64,000 nucleotides of DNA. It comes from Sporodiniella umbellata. Lineage: Eukaryota > Mucoromycota > Mucoromycetes > Mucorales > Rhizopodaceae. Under the pieces are notes generated by a model that saw only the letters and a list, made by a program, of their open reading frames with translations, was not told the origin of the DNA and did not search any database. How positions within the stretch are numbered: position 1 is the stretch's first letter; the number at the start of each line of letters is the position of its first letter. Made by a program: the position numbers and the translations under genes. Positions 48,487 through 60,075 of the stretch are shown here, in pieces. The stretch is taken from contig JAIXMR010000002.1 of assembly GCA_025677835.1 (NCBI GenBank), forward strand, positions 464,001 through 528,000, written 5' to 3'.

Positions 48487-48891
48487 TTTTAGAACTTATT
48501 GTATGGGCAATTGCGTATTTAAGAAACAAAAGAGAAAAGAGAGAGAATGTACAAAGAATTCATTCTTTTAACCAGTTGTAACCCCCTTGAAAAAAAAAAA
48601 AAAAAAAAGAGAAAAGACTGTATTTTTATATCTATGAGTTTACGTAAACACAATAGTGTTTGGATTTTCCACAATACAAAACAAACAAATATACTGAAAA
48701 AGTGAGGTAAAACGTAGGGCTATGGATTTCTATATATGAATAAGCAATTTGGCTTTCTGTTTTTTTTTTTATGTGTGTGCGTACGTTTTTTGTTTTATTT
48801 TTTCTTGTTTCTGCTTTTTGTTTTATTTTTGCTTTCTTTCACTCTCTCTAAGAGCTTTGGCCTAATTGTTTTAAATTCTTGAACTATTCAA

Positions 48892-49147
48892 ATGCTTTCT
48901 GATAAAAAAATTTCTCTTTACGATCAGTTGCCAGTCCTAAACTTTTGGTACGAGACCCAGCCAAATGACAAGGAAAAAAAAACATGCCAAGTTTCATTTT
49001 CTGCAGAGCCTCCTACAGTACACAAAAGCAAATCCAAAAACAAAGCCAGTAAGTTGAACACATGAGTATATATACTTACTGTTTTCAGTAAGAGACTTTA
49101 TAAAGAGCCGGACAAAAAAGGTGTCCAAAAATGCTTCCAAAAAATAG
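48892..49147 (+). CDS. Small intron-containing gene, unrecognised (about 71 aa)
   Basis: In an otherwise empty gap. ATG at 48892 opens MLSDKKISLYDQLPVLNFWY and continues to KSKSKNKA; a textbook 40-nt intron (GTAAGT...ACTTAC...TTTTCAG, about 49050-49089) joins in frame to IRDFIKSRTKKVSKNASKK and a TAG at 49147. The product is small and lysine-rich at its C-terminus, possibly nucleic-acid or nuclear associated. Too short to be picked up as a long ORF. No family recognised; support rests on the in-frame canonical intron. Confidence 0.5.
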
Positions 49148-50150
49148 ATTTTACAGCAAAAAAAAAAAGAAAGTAAATATAATTGTCATTTAAAATCACA
49201 ATAACGGTTGCAAAAATGAGAGTCTAGACTAAATCAATATCGATAATTTTTTAGTACTGGACATCAAGCTTTTTTGAAACACTTTATAGAATGATACTGT
49301 ATCGCATATTGATACAGAAGTACATATAATCTAGAGATGTGTTCCTTATATTGCTTTTAAAGACTAGCTGTAAATATACTCCTTTTTGACAACAACAAAA
49401 ACAAGCACTTCTTTCAGGCTTTGATATAAATAAGTTTTATATTAGTCAAATGAGACTAAATGAAGGCCAGTTTTTTATTCAAGGAATTTTGATAAAAGCT
49501 GTGTATATGGCAGGCATAGATGTGCTATGAGGGCTTTTCTACCAAAAACAGTCAAAGGCGAACTCTAGACTAGTAATAGAGCTAATAGTGCAATCTAAAC
49601 ATGACTGCAGTGTCCAAAAGCCATAGAAGCCCTCTAAGAAAAGCAACTAAACGAGGTTGTTTATTGATGAAAACTGTTTACAGATCTAGCTGTTGACAAC
49701 TTCAAACTGACAATATTTATATACAAATACATAAGCGGAGTTAAACAATATACATAAAGCAGTAAAGCAATTTCCAGCTTTGAAGATAAACTTGCCTTGA
49801 AAACAAGACTTGAGTATATAGAAAAACACCAAATCCTCTTCAGCTACTACCTAATTAATTTTTGTTTTTCGGTTTAGCGGATTTATCATGTTTTTTTACT
49901 TTCTTTCTTCTGATAAAAAGCACTTTTGATTCGACATGTTTTGTTCATAACAGCAACCTTAATCTAGTATGTTGACGGCCAGCAGGCAGATGGAAGAGAG
50001 ACGTGCTCAGACGACACTTCTATGTATTGCAAACAAAAGCGTTACACAGAGCTGGAGTAGGAGCAGTGAAAATAATTTTTTTCTTTGTCTTGACGCGATC
50101 TACTTTTTTCTTTCTTTTTCTTTTTTTTTTTTTAAAAAAACCTAAATCGC
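49148..50150. other. 1-kb gap upstream of the FHA kinase
   Basis: AT-rich, no exon recognised; ends with a T13/A7 run (about 50121-50140) just before the kinase ATG. Confidence 0.5.
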
Positions 50151-52162
50151 ATGGCTACAACAAAAAGAACAAGTTCTTTCGTTCGCAGGAAAACAGAACT
50201 CCGTCCTGGATTAGCTGGACATACTCCAACACGACACTTGAGTTTACCGACAGTATCCCCAACCCGACACAGAAAAGTGAAGATAAAACCAACCAGCGCT
50301 TCAAAAGTATTGGTGAAAGACATAAGTAGTGTTCAGCTAAAGGTTGAAGACAACGCTGGGGCATGGGGTTACCTAGTCAAAGTCGGAGGGGAAACATATA
50401 CGTTGGATAGGGAATTGGACAAGCGTTTGGATAATGAGCCTGCAGGTTACTATATAGGGAAAAAAAAGAGCTGCGATATAAAGTAAGTTGTTTACTATAC
50501 TAAAAGTAATATGTTTAAATAAAATATGCGGATGTAGGTTGGATAGCATAGAAGGAGAGGATATACACGCCGTTATATATTGTGTAAAAAAAAAAAGCAT
50601 GTTAGAGACTATGAGCTTACACTTCCTAGCGACACAAATCTATCAATAGAGTTGAGGAGTTTGTCCCTTATATATTTGACAGAAGGTTTGTCTCATATTT
50701 CTTGGCTTTTGGTTTGGTACTAAAGCTGGTCAATAGTATAAATGGGACTTGGGTAAACTATATAAAAAGACAAAAGGGTGCTTTTGAGCTAGGAAATGGT
50801 GACATTATACATTTTTTGGATCCGCAGAAATACAACGAAGCAAGAAACCCAACTTATAAATTTGTGAAGCCAAAGACAAAAACAACTACAGCTAGATCGG
50901 TTGATGATCTTTATAACTTGAAAACATGTATAGCCAAAGGCACCTATGGTACAGTTCGATTAGCGGATTGCAAAAGAACAAAAAGGCGTGTGGCTATTAA
51001 ACTGATTGAATACCGGAAATGGGCCACTAGAAAAAAGTTGCGAGATGCTTTTTTGAAAGAAATCAGTGTTTGTATGTCAATGCCTGTTCACGTAAATTTC
51101 TTCTTTATCACACATATGTATATTTAAAAAGTGTATATACTTACGCATGTACCTATATATCTATTTATTTATATATACATTTTTATAGCCATGCATTATA
51201 CAAATTAGCAAAGTATATGAACAAGACGAGACTATGTACATTGTGATGGAATAGTAAGTTATGCCCTCTCTCTTAAACTTCTAACAAAAATTACAGTGGA
51301 AAAAACGGTGATTTGTTTGAGTCTGTCGCCTCATACCAGTTTAAAGAATATGAAGTCAAGGTTATTTTTGATCAGTTAGCACATTCTATAGCAGTATGTA
51401 AAGCAATATGTATTTTATATATTTGCTTATTTTTTCTCAAAGTTTTTGCATGAACAAAACATTGTTCATCGAGATATCAAACTAGAAAATGTTGTGATAT
51501 TTGATAGGGATAAGCTTATTGTCAAATTGTGCGATTTTGGTTTGTCTACATTCATAAGACCAGGAAAACTTTTGGAGACTAATTGCGGTACAGTTATGTA
51601 TGGTAAGTTGGAGAAAGGTTTTTTTTTCTTTTTTTTTTAAAAAAAAAACCAACAACTATTCTCTTTAGCTGCACCTGAGCTAATCGACTGCCCTCACGGA
51701 TACGGAAAAGAGGTAGACGTTTGGAGTCTGGGCGTTTTGTTATATACTGCACTGGTTGCTTATACACCCTTCTCTCAGCAAAGCGAGGCAGATGAACATA
51801 AAAAAGAAACCATACAGCAAATAAAGAAGGGTGACTTCAATTTCAACTCACCAACGTGGGACAGAATTACTGATGAGGCAAAGCACTTGATTGAAAAAAT
51901 GATGACTGTTGACAAAACACAAAGATACACAATGAAGGAAGTGCTTGTAAGTTGTCTCTTTTGTAAAATAACCTATTTAAAGTTATGAATTTAACATGCT
52001 TTCTTTAGGCCCACTCGTGGCTTAAGGATATTGAGGTAAGAAAAGCAAAGTAAAATCTAATGGCTAACTTGCGCTTTTTAGAGCTCTTTTCCTGAATCTA
52101 TAACCCTAACAAGGAATCATGAGCTAGTTTCATATCTTAAAAGAAATAAAAGATCTGAATAA
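50151..52162 (+). CDS. FHA-domain Ser/Thr kinase (Chk2/Cds1/Rad53-like)
   Basis: Candidate DNA-damage checkpoint kinase. The N-terminal FHA domain (YYIGKKKSCDIKLDSIEGED, IHAVIY, and after an intron NSINGTWVN, ELGNGDIIHFLDP) precedes the kinase domain: CIAKGTYGTVRLA (glycine loop), VAIKLIEY (VAIK), IVHRDIKLENVV (HRD), LCDFGLS (DFG), MYAAPELIDCPHGYG (APE) and DVWSLGVLLYTAL. FHA followed by a CaMK-type kinase is the Chk2/Cds1 architecture. About eight exons. An A11 run at 50586-50596 looks like a frameshift, but an intron from GTAAAA to TTCCTAG restores the frame. The C-terminus is YLKRNKRSE. There is no second FHA domain as in Rad53. Confidence 0.85.
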
Positions 52163-52218
52163 GCAAATACCCATAATATATGTAGGTCCCATCCCCTCTT
52201 TTTTTTTATATAAAGCTT

Positions 52219-54986
52219 TTATTGCTCTAAAAGGATATCGTCACCTTTCCATAGTTTTACATAACACACCTCAACCTGAATGCCAAATCTTGTTAGTGAT
52301 TCTATCCATAGTTTTTGTGTTTGAGACAGGGTGTCTCTTGGACCTTTGACTACAGAATTTAGTATTACCAATTTACTATAAAATTAATACCTTCTGAAAA
52401 GAGGCATTCCTTCTTTTCATAGTTCCAGCAGCTATATGTTTGTCAGTATTTGAGCCTAGCTGCATTTTTTTTTTTTACCAGAGATCCGGTATGCCGCTTT
52501 GTCTCTGGCTATACTCTTGAAACAGAAGCTGGCATAACGATGCCAGTGATGAGGAGCCAATACACTAGAGTTCAGTTAGTGTATAATGCATACCATTCAT
52601 TCTCACCTCTGCTATTTCTAAAATGTCTTGCAGCTCATAGTTCCAATTAATACCTGTACATATTGTTTGGCTTGGTCTTTCCCTTTCATCTACGGATCTA
52701 ATTATATCCAAGTAGTCCCCAGCTTCTATTTCATTAAGCCTCTTCTGAATCAAATCAATGCGGCCTTTACTGTTTATCAAAAACTGTTTAAATACAACGT
52801 TTGTGCACTTACTCTCATAAAACGCATCTGATCTTAAATCTAAAGGCGCTTTTTGATAGGGCGTTTCGAATACTCCAGGAATAGAAGCAAATATTATATC
52901 CCAAAACAACAAGGAGGCCTATTTTTCATTGAGTATGTGTTTTTTTTAAGCCTTATAAATTACAATTGTTCTGACGATTCCATTTTCTGCATGCAGCCTA
53001 ATGTATATTCTAAATACATAGTATATGCGTATAGTATATGCTTATTCATACCCTTTAAAACCTTTCAGGGAATAGTACTCTAAAGCCACCTGCTCAACAG
53101 AACATTCTGCCCCATTATTCGTTCTCCAAACAGATTTTTTTCCTGTAATTTCTTCTGATAGACGTTCGCCATAAACGTTTATTTCCTTTGGTTTTTTTAA
53201 CCTCATATACGAGAAGTCATGTTGTTCTCTCTTTGGAATAGATAGCTGTCGTTCTAGTCTGTTAATCCGCTCATGGATGCTGTGTATGTAAACTTTATAT
53301 GTTTTTTTTTAATATTATGTATCACTGATTTGTTGTTTACTTTGATGAACTGTAGTGTCGTGAAGTGCTTTAATACATGTTTCTAGCGCGCATTTTCTCT
53401 GCTCTCTAGTCGCTTTTACATCGTTTTTGCCTAAATAAGTCATCTGAACCAATGCCAACCTTTCGTACCATTTTCCTCTTTTTCCCAAGCGATATATGCT
53501 TTGGCTTAGTAGCTTCTGTAAAATCAAAGACTCCATCTCATACTCATGTAGTCTAGCCAATATCTCTGTTCCTCTGTCTAACAATCGAGTGTATATCCAT
53601 CCTGATAAGAAAACAACTTGAGTCTTGCATCTTTTTCAATTCAAACAAACCTGCTTCGAACCTTCTTTTAAAGTAAGGCCGCTCCTGACTTTCGTTGATA
53701 TATTCATCCCATATACTGATTTTCGTTTCACAAAAAGACCAACCTGCTAACAGAATTTGCTCAATTTCCTCAGCTGTCTTCTCTTTTTTACTGGCTCTTG
53801 TCCGCATTCTCTTTAGGCCTGGTAGATCTTGCAAAGTTTCTTCAAGATGTCTCTCAAAAATCATTGCTTGTTCAAACTTCAATAAGTCATCACGGCTTGG
53901 CCATATTTCATTTGAACGAATGCACTCATAGCTTGGATAGTTTCGTCGACTAAGTTTGCTGAGAATAGATTGTGACACAGGGTTACTGTCGTACAGACTT
54001 GTAGCTCTGTAATAAACCACTCGAAGCCTTTGAAATAGGGCAAATATTTCTGGTTTGACATATATGCAGGAGCCCAAGTACCGGTTTATTGATTCCCATA
54101 CCTTTTTCGTTCGTGAATCAAGAAAGCTAGCTGTATTTCCGTAAGAAATAGGCTTGGCGGTCATATATTTTGATATTTCTTGAATGTAGTCGTTTTTTTT
54201 CTAATACAAGTAAATTGGTTGGATCTTAGTATACGAGTGTATTACTAGATTTGATTCTTCTTGAATACTGATGCGTCTCTCCTTGACAATACTCTTCAAT
54301 TCGTCTTTTGTCAGTACATTGAGTGCAACTTCAGCCTCTGTTATTTCAGTTTCAACCCAACCAGATTGGTGCAGCGTTTCGCAGGCTTTTTGTATATCAG
54401 GTATATTGTAGTGTAAAGATTCTTGTTTTATCCATTTATGGGTTCTCATTAGTAGTCGGACAATCAAGTCTTTGGGCGAATCTGTGTACCAAACGGTGTG
54501 TTTTAGAAATATGAAATCATTTTTTAGTATAAAGGCTTCTTCACCTTGAAATTCGTTAAACTGATTAAATAAAAAAAGCTCTCTCTCACTAAACAAATAG
54601 CTTTCCTTTTCAAGCACAGTTTTACACATTTCGTTAAACTCTTGAGTGTAAAATGAATCTGCCAAAACTTGATCTACAGATGGATCCTGGTCCGAATCTT
54701 GAGTCTTTCTGAGCTTTTGTAAGGGCATTTTAATGGGTTTGTCTACAGCTACAATGATAGCTTTTTCTTTGAAAACTTCGGGTGAATCCTCTTTTATATT
54801 TTTGAGAGGTTCTGCATCTACTGAAGCTGAATCTTCTGCTGCGGTTACTATGGGAGACGCATGTATAGACAGTTCTACACTTTTTTCAGTGTTTTTATTT
54901 TCAGTTTGAGCTTTTGAAGAAAAAAAAGCTTTCAGAGTGCTTTGTGTTTTTGACTTGGTCGCAATTCTTCTTTTCTTATTTTGCAT
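52219..54986 (-). CDS. FAN1: FAN1 structure-specific nuclease
   Basis: 5'-flap endo/exonuclease for interstrand crosslink repair. The N-terminus has a PIP-box-like QSTLKAFF at residues 15-22. A SAP-like segment (LTKDELKSIVKERRI) follows, then the helical TPR-like region (FEQAMIFERHLEETLQDLP, GKWYERLALVQMTYLG) and GVFETPYQKAPLDLRSDAFY. The C-terminal VRR-NUC domain is GIPDLCCWNYEKKECLFSEV joined to KGPRDTLSQTQKLWIESL, with the catalytic Asp, Glu and Lys (PD...EVK) intact after splicing. The end is WKGDDILLEQ at 52219. No Cys-containing UBZ finger is present at the N-terminus. Convergent with the FHA kinase, 56 bp apart. Confidence 0.93.
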
Positions 54987-55109
54987 AAGGAAAAAAGAAA
55001 GAGAGCGATTACTGTTTAGGTTTCCGTCTCAATTTTTTTTCTTTCTTTTTTTTTGTTCATTTTAAGCTGGTTTTCTTTCATCAAGTAAAACAAAGAAGAA
55101 CTATTGAGA

Positions 55110-56614
55110 ATGGTAGGTGGGATTTTTTTTTTACAAACTTTTTTGTTTCGTAAACCTAGACTTATTTGTGCATTTGTTTTTCTTCATGTAGTCTGTCTTA
55201 CTTGAGACATCGTTGGGTGACATTGTAATTGATTTGTATACTGAAGAATGCCCAAAAACCACACTCAACTTTTTAAAACTGTGCAAAATCAAATATTACA
55301 ACTTCTCGCCTTTCTTTAATGTTCAAAAAGATTTCATGGCACAGTCAGGTGATCCAAGCGGTAAAGGAGATCAGGGCGAATCCGTTTACGGCATCTTAAA
55401 AGGACCGCGCTACTTCCCAGCAGAAATCAATCCGAGTTTGAAGCATGTTCGTCGCGGTATGGTTTCAATGGCCGTAGCAGCCGATGCATCTATCGAAACA
55501 GGCGGTGTAAGTGGTAGCCAATTTTTTATTACTCTCGGTGAAAATTTGGATTATTTAGACGGCAAATATACTTTATTTGGTGAAGTTGCAGAAGGACTGG
55601 AAACTTTGGATAAAATCAATGAAGCGTATTGCGATGAAAAAGGAAGGCCGTTTCGCGACATTCGTATCAAGCATACGGTGGTCTTGGATGACCCTTTTGA
55701 AGATCCTGAGGGGCTACAGGTTCCAGACGAGTCACCTGTGCCTACCAAGGAGCAACTTGAATCTATGCGTATAGGAGAAGACGAAGACTTAGAGGAGACA
55801 GGTGATCCAGAAGAGATAGAGAAAGCTGCACGAGCAAGAGAAGCAAAGGCACACGCATTGACGTTAGAAATGATTGGGGATCTGCCTTTTGCAGAAGTAA
55901 AGCCACCGGAGAATGTACTTTTTGTGTGCAAACTGAATCCCGTGACACGTGATGAGGACCTAGAAATGATTTTCTCAAGATTTGGTCAAATACATAGCTG
56001 CGAAATCATTCGCGATAGACAGACAGGTGACTCTCTGAGTTATGCTTTTATAGAGTTCGAAAACAAAGAGGATGCAGAGGAGGTATATTTCATACATTCG
56101 TAATATTTACGTACACACACTTATTACTTGCATTTAGGCTTACTTTAAAATGCAGTCTGTATTAATTGACGATCGTCGTATACATGTTGATTTCTCTCAG
56201 TCAGTGTCAAAGCTTCACAAAGATTGGATCGTCAAACGTACAGGAGGAAATAAAGAGCTAATGGGTGGATTTGATAATTTGACCAAGCGAACAAGATACC
56301 GAGAAGAAGGAGAAAGGGATGACAATTATGATCTAGTGTTTGATAAAGGCGAACGCAAGCGACAAAGAGGCAATAGTGCAGATAGAAGTAAAAAAAAAGA
56401 GACGAACGAGTACAGAAGAAAGGACAATGGTAGAAAAAGAGATAGCTACAGAAGGGATGACTACAGAAGGGACGAACGGGGAAGAGACGATTACAGAAGA
56501 GACAACCGCAGAAGAGATAATAGTAGAAAAAGAGACGGCAGTAGAAGGGACGGCAGTAGAAGAAGGGATAGAAGCGGGGATAAATACAGGAAGCTGGATT
56601 ATAGCAGAGACTAA
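55110..56614 (+). CDS. PPIL4-type cyclophilin with RRM
   Basis: Nuclear peptidyl-prolyl isomerase linked to splicing/transcription. The first coding exon is just the ATG, spliced to [20 protein letters not shown]. The cyclophilin domain contains [20 protein letters not shown] and [21 protein letters not shown] linker is followed by the RRM ([55 protein letters not shown]). The C-terminal 100 residues are charged RRD/KRD/YRRD repeats, typical of splicing-associated proteins. Three exons. Orthology to PPIL4/Cyp6 is clear. Confidence 0.93.
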
Positions 56615-56804
56615 AGGCAATAAAACAAGTCTTTTTTTAAACAAATTTAAGTAACAGGGAATACCTAGGTTTACTACAATTTTCATATACTAAAAACAGA
56701 AAGAGCACACCATATTTGTGATTTTTTTTTAAAAATAGATTTTATAGTCTCTTTTTTTTTTTTCTTTTCTTTCTTTTTTTTTTTTTTTTCCTTTCCTTTT
56801 CTCA

Positions 56805-57908
56805 ATGTCATTATTTAGTAACGAACAAGAAATACCAATTACAAGCGCACCCGTATATGAGGGGCATCTATATATAAGAAACGAAAAAAAGCAGTGGAAA
56901 TGGAGACTATTTCGATTTGATGGATCCAATTTTACCTGTTTAAATTCAAAGAAATACCCACCTAACCCTTCTGTCACCAACCCGCTTTATATCTCACCTA
57001 AACGACTAACAGATGAAGTAATGCAACCTCCTCTAAAGCATTTTCAGTTACCGTATTGGACAATTGATGTTACCAGCATATCGTCGATTTCACTTTTACG
57101 GAAAGCTAAAAAAGCACCAAAATACTTTTCTGTTCAAACTGTTTTTGGTAAACGCTTTGTATTCAAAGCTTCCAAACAAAAGGATATGGAAAGATGGCTA
57201 TTTGTTCTCACAAAAATGTGGAAGTTTACACAAGACCAGCAGATACTGCTTTATCAGCCGCCCTTGGGCGATGACAAACCAATGTTATCTGAAGAAAAAA
57301 TTCAAGTTATTGAAGAGTGGCAGAGGTCATTAGCAGAGCTCATGGCCTATGATCCCAACATTAAAAAATACCCCCCTCCCATTGAGCCAATACCTGAAGA
57401 TGAGAACATGAGTATATTTACCGATATTACTAGTGTTAGCCACAAACGCACTAAAAGGGCCAAAAAGCTGAGCAAACGGTCGACCAAAGTAACACCAAAA
57501 GAGCTAGCAAAAGAAGTAAAAGAACATAAAGAAACCACTGAGGTACCTCTAATTGAAGAGACTTCTACTTTAAAAAGAAGAAGATCCGACGAGGTTCAGC
57601 ATTGGATGAACAACACATTCAACTATTTCCAACAAGATAAAGATGAAGTGCTGTCAATAGTCGAGGACGCACCAATACTCAATGGAAAGCTAAGCTATCA
57701 CAATAAAGTAAAAGGAGGAAAATGTAACATTGTTAAAGAATCAATGACCACATCTGAATTAAAGACTGACGAAGAAGAAGAAGAAATCAGCCTTGCTGAA
57801 TTAATGTACAAACTAAACTTGACAAAAGAAAAAACAACACCGCCAATAAAGAATTGCTCCACTTTTGTTGCACCCGCCATACCACCATACACACACCACC
57901 ATTTTTAG
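56805..57908 (+). CDS. PH-domain protein
   Basis: Intronless gene of 367 residues. PH-like domain at about residues 18-150: VYEGHLYIRNEKKQWKWRLF, FDGSNFTCLN, a long insert with PLYISPKRLTDEV, then YFSVQTVFGKRFVFKASKQK and DMERWLFVLTKMW. The C-terminal half is basic and Thr/Ser/Pro-rich (KRTKRAKKLSKRSTKVTPKE) and ends with an acidic block (DEEEEEISLAELMYKL). Likely a membrane- or cortex-associated adaptor; the specific role is unknown. Confidence 0.85.
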   Translation: MSLFSNEQEIPITSAPVYEGHLYIRNEKKQWKWRLFRFDGSNFTCLNSKKYPPNPSVTNPLYISPKRLTDEVMQPPLKHFQLPYWTIDVTSISSISLLRKAKKAPKYFSVQTVFGKRFVFKASKQKDMERWLFVLTKMWKFTQDQQILLYQPPLGDDKPMLSEEKIQVIEEWQRSLAELMAYDPNIKKYPPPIEPIPEDENMSIFTDITSVSHKRTKRAKKLSKRSTKVTPKELAKEVKEHKETTEVPLIEETSTLKRRRSDEVQHWMNNTFNYFQQDKDEVLSIVEDAPILNGKLSYHNKVKGGKCNIVKESMTTSELKTDEEEEEISLAELMYKLNLTKEKTTPPIKNCSTFVAPAIPPYTHHHF

Positions 57909-57966
57909 TCACAACTCATCTCTTTCCTTTTTTCTTACAAAATCTAATAATTCCTAATAAAACGAA

Positions 57967-59878
57967 ATGAGCGTGTTGGGTAACTACACACAAATATAAG
58001 CACATATCAGAGCCACTTTATAGACGTATTGTTTTTCCTTTCTTCTCATTGACATGTATTAGTAACCACCACATTTTCCAAGGGAGCTGTATTTTATGCT
58101 GGGGAAACGCTCTCCTGCACCATCTCATTCACAAATCCTATCAAGCCTACAACTACCACCACAACGCGCACAACGCCAATGACACACTCACCTTCAACCC
58201 AACTTCAGCCAAGTGGCTCAACTCGCCTTATATCTTCATTAACTTCTTTTTTAAACAGGACGCCTGTTGAAGATCCCATTTCCATTGAATTGGGCACACC
58301 TAGAACTAGTATAGACACGCACCCTATGAGCCCAAGAAGTTCTGTAGATTCAACAGCGTCTTATCCATCACTTAGAAGGCTATCTACACTTTCTCAGACT
58401 TTGGTAAAGACTGAACACTTGTTATGTGGATTTGTACAAGTTGTCGGAAGTTTTATTGTAGATCAAAATTTGATCAATGCAACTGAATTTGATAGTCTAA
58501 AGCAGTATAATAACCCCCAAGGCGGATTAGGAGGAGGGTTAGTTAAATCAGATAGTTTGATGGGTAAACAACTAGTAGATCTGTTGCATATCGATACATA
58601 ATAATGACATCGACTAAAAATTTATACCAGATACGCACACTCTACCTGTCTTTTCTACAACACCATCTATTCTATTTGTCGATCTTAATTTAGAACCAGG
58701 AGAAACAAAACAATGTAAAGCAAAAAAAAAGAAAAAAGCATATGTAGTTGATACCTTTGTTTTATTTAGACACCTATAAAACAATACTGCCTTTCGACAT
58801 CCCACCTTCTCATAGAGGAAAATCAATACGATTCAACTATTATTTAGTGGTTGGTGCACAAAGGGCATCTCCACAAAACAAACTCAATCAGGGCCAAGTA
58901 GCTCAGGTTAGGTTTCGAGTACTCAACCATGTTTCAGAGAACGGCTCAAGACCGATTTACGATTTAATGAATCCTATCATTCTAAGAGATCAGTCGTCAG
59001 TAAACGAGATTAAATCCACCGTTGAAACGCAAGATTTGCCCAATAGCAAGTGTGTTTTGGAGGAAAAACAGGCATTTACAAACTACGTGAACGAATTACT
59101 AGAAAACAATAAAAAAACAAGAGAAGAAATGACGCGACGCGAAAGTGAAGCATATGAAGATAGAAATGATGAAGTTGAGTCTGAAAAAGGAATGGGTAGA
59201 TCCTGCTCTCAAATTGTTTCACGCATAACACATAGTAGTAGAAAAGGTAAGCAAATGGAAGCGAACGATCCTTTGTATGTTGACACTGTTTAGCAATGTA
59301 CGATATCTACAAGAACAATCAGCGTGTTGCCAAACTACACCTAATAAAAACAGCACATCGGTTGGGGGAGCCTATTATGGGCATCCTGGATTTTAACGAG
59401 GCCACTCTACCTACATACAAGATGTCAATCTTTCTAGAAAGTTGTGAGGTAGTGCAAGATACTATCGCTCTACGAGAACAGCAACACATCGCGCGGGCAT
59501 CGCGAAAAACACACTCAGACTATCATTCGTTCTCTTTGGGTAATCAACGACTCTCCTTTTCTTTACCTATACCTGCAACATCATCTCCTGATTTCCAAAC
59601 AACATGCGGTAAGTAAAAAGTAGAAAAAACTATGCACAATCATTAAAACGCCGTTTTTTTTAGTGTCTTTAAAATATTATCTTAAGTTTGAATTTATTAC
59701 GGGCTTGGATGCACCTTTTATACCGATTAATACAGATGAAAGACATAGACATTATCAATGCTTACAGGATGTAGAAGTCAGTACATTTGATTGTGAAATA
59801 CCAATAACTATCTATGGATCGCCGGGAGGTCAAGACCGTGCTCTTTTTGGCAGACCGCATACATTTAGAGTACAATAA
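57967..59878 (+). CDS. RGP1: Rgp1, arrestin-like subunit of the Ric1-Rgp1 exchange factor
   Basis: Partner of Ric1 in activating the Ypt6/Rab6 GTPase at the Golgi. The tiny first exon MSVL (ATG at 57967) splices through an intron of about 84 nt to VTTTFSKGAVFYAGETLSCT, the N-terminal beta-strands of the arrestin fold. Later exons: VKTEHLLCGFVQVVGSF; LPVFSTTPSILFVDLNLEPG; ILPFDIPPSHRGKSIRFNYY; VRFRVLNHVSENGSRPIYDL; and, via a 51-nt intron, YDIYKNNQRVAKLHLIKTAH, EPIMGILDFNEAT. It ends YYLKFEFITGLDAP ... RPHTFRVQ. About seven exons, complete. Confidence 0.9.
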
Positions 59879-59974
59879 ATAGAAAAGAAAAGGGGGAAGA
59901 AAAAAAAGAATGTGGGCATGAGGAGGTATACGGCAGGGATTATTTTCCTGATTGTTGTCTGAAGGTGTTTTCTC

Positions 59975-60039
59975 TTAAAGTTCGTCATTTACCTGAACTG
60001 TGTGTACGGTAAAAAAAAAAAAGGCTGTTTTCTTAGTTT

Positions 60040-60075
<36 letters not shown>

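Noticed and set aside
50578..50640. Frameshift in the FHA domain at an A11 run
   Set aside because: An intron starting GTAAAA within the run and ending TTCCTAG gives a continuous frame into NSINGTWVN.
52330..52385. Apparent loss of the catalytic Glu of FAN1 (VVKGP instead of EVKGP)
   Set aside because: The codon lies in an intron of about 41 nt (GTATTA...TACTAAATTCTGTAG). Splicing from ...TTTTCAGAAG restores SEVKGP, so the active site is intact.
55551..55931. 126-codon antisense ORF inside the cyclophilin gene
   Set aside because: Ser-rich shadow of the Glu/Asp-rich sense frame; the sense strand has clear cyclophilin and RRM domains.
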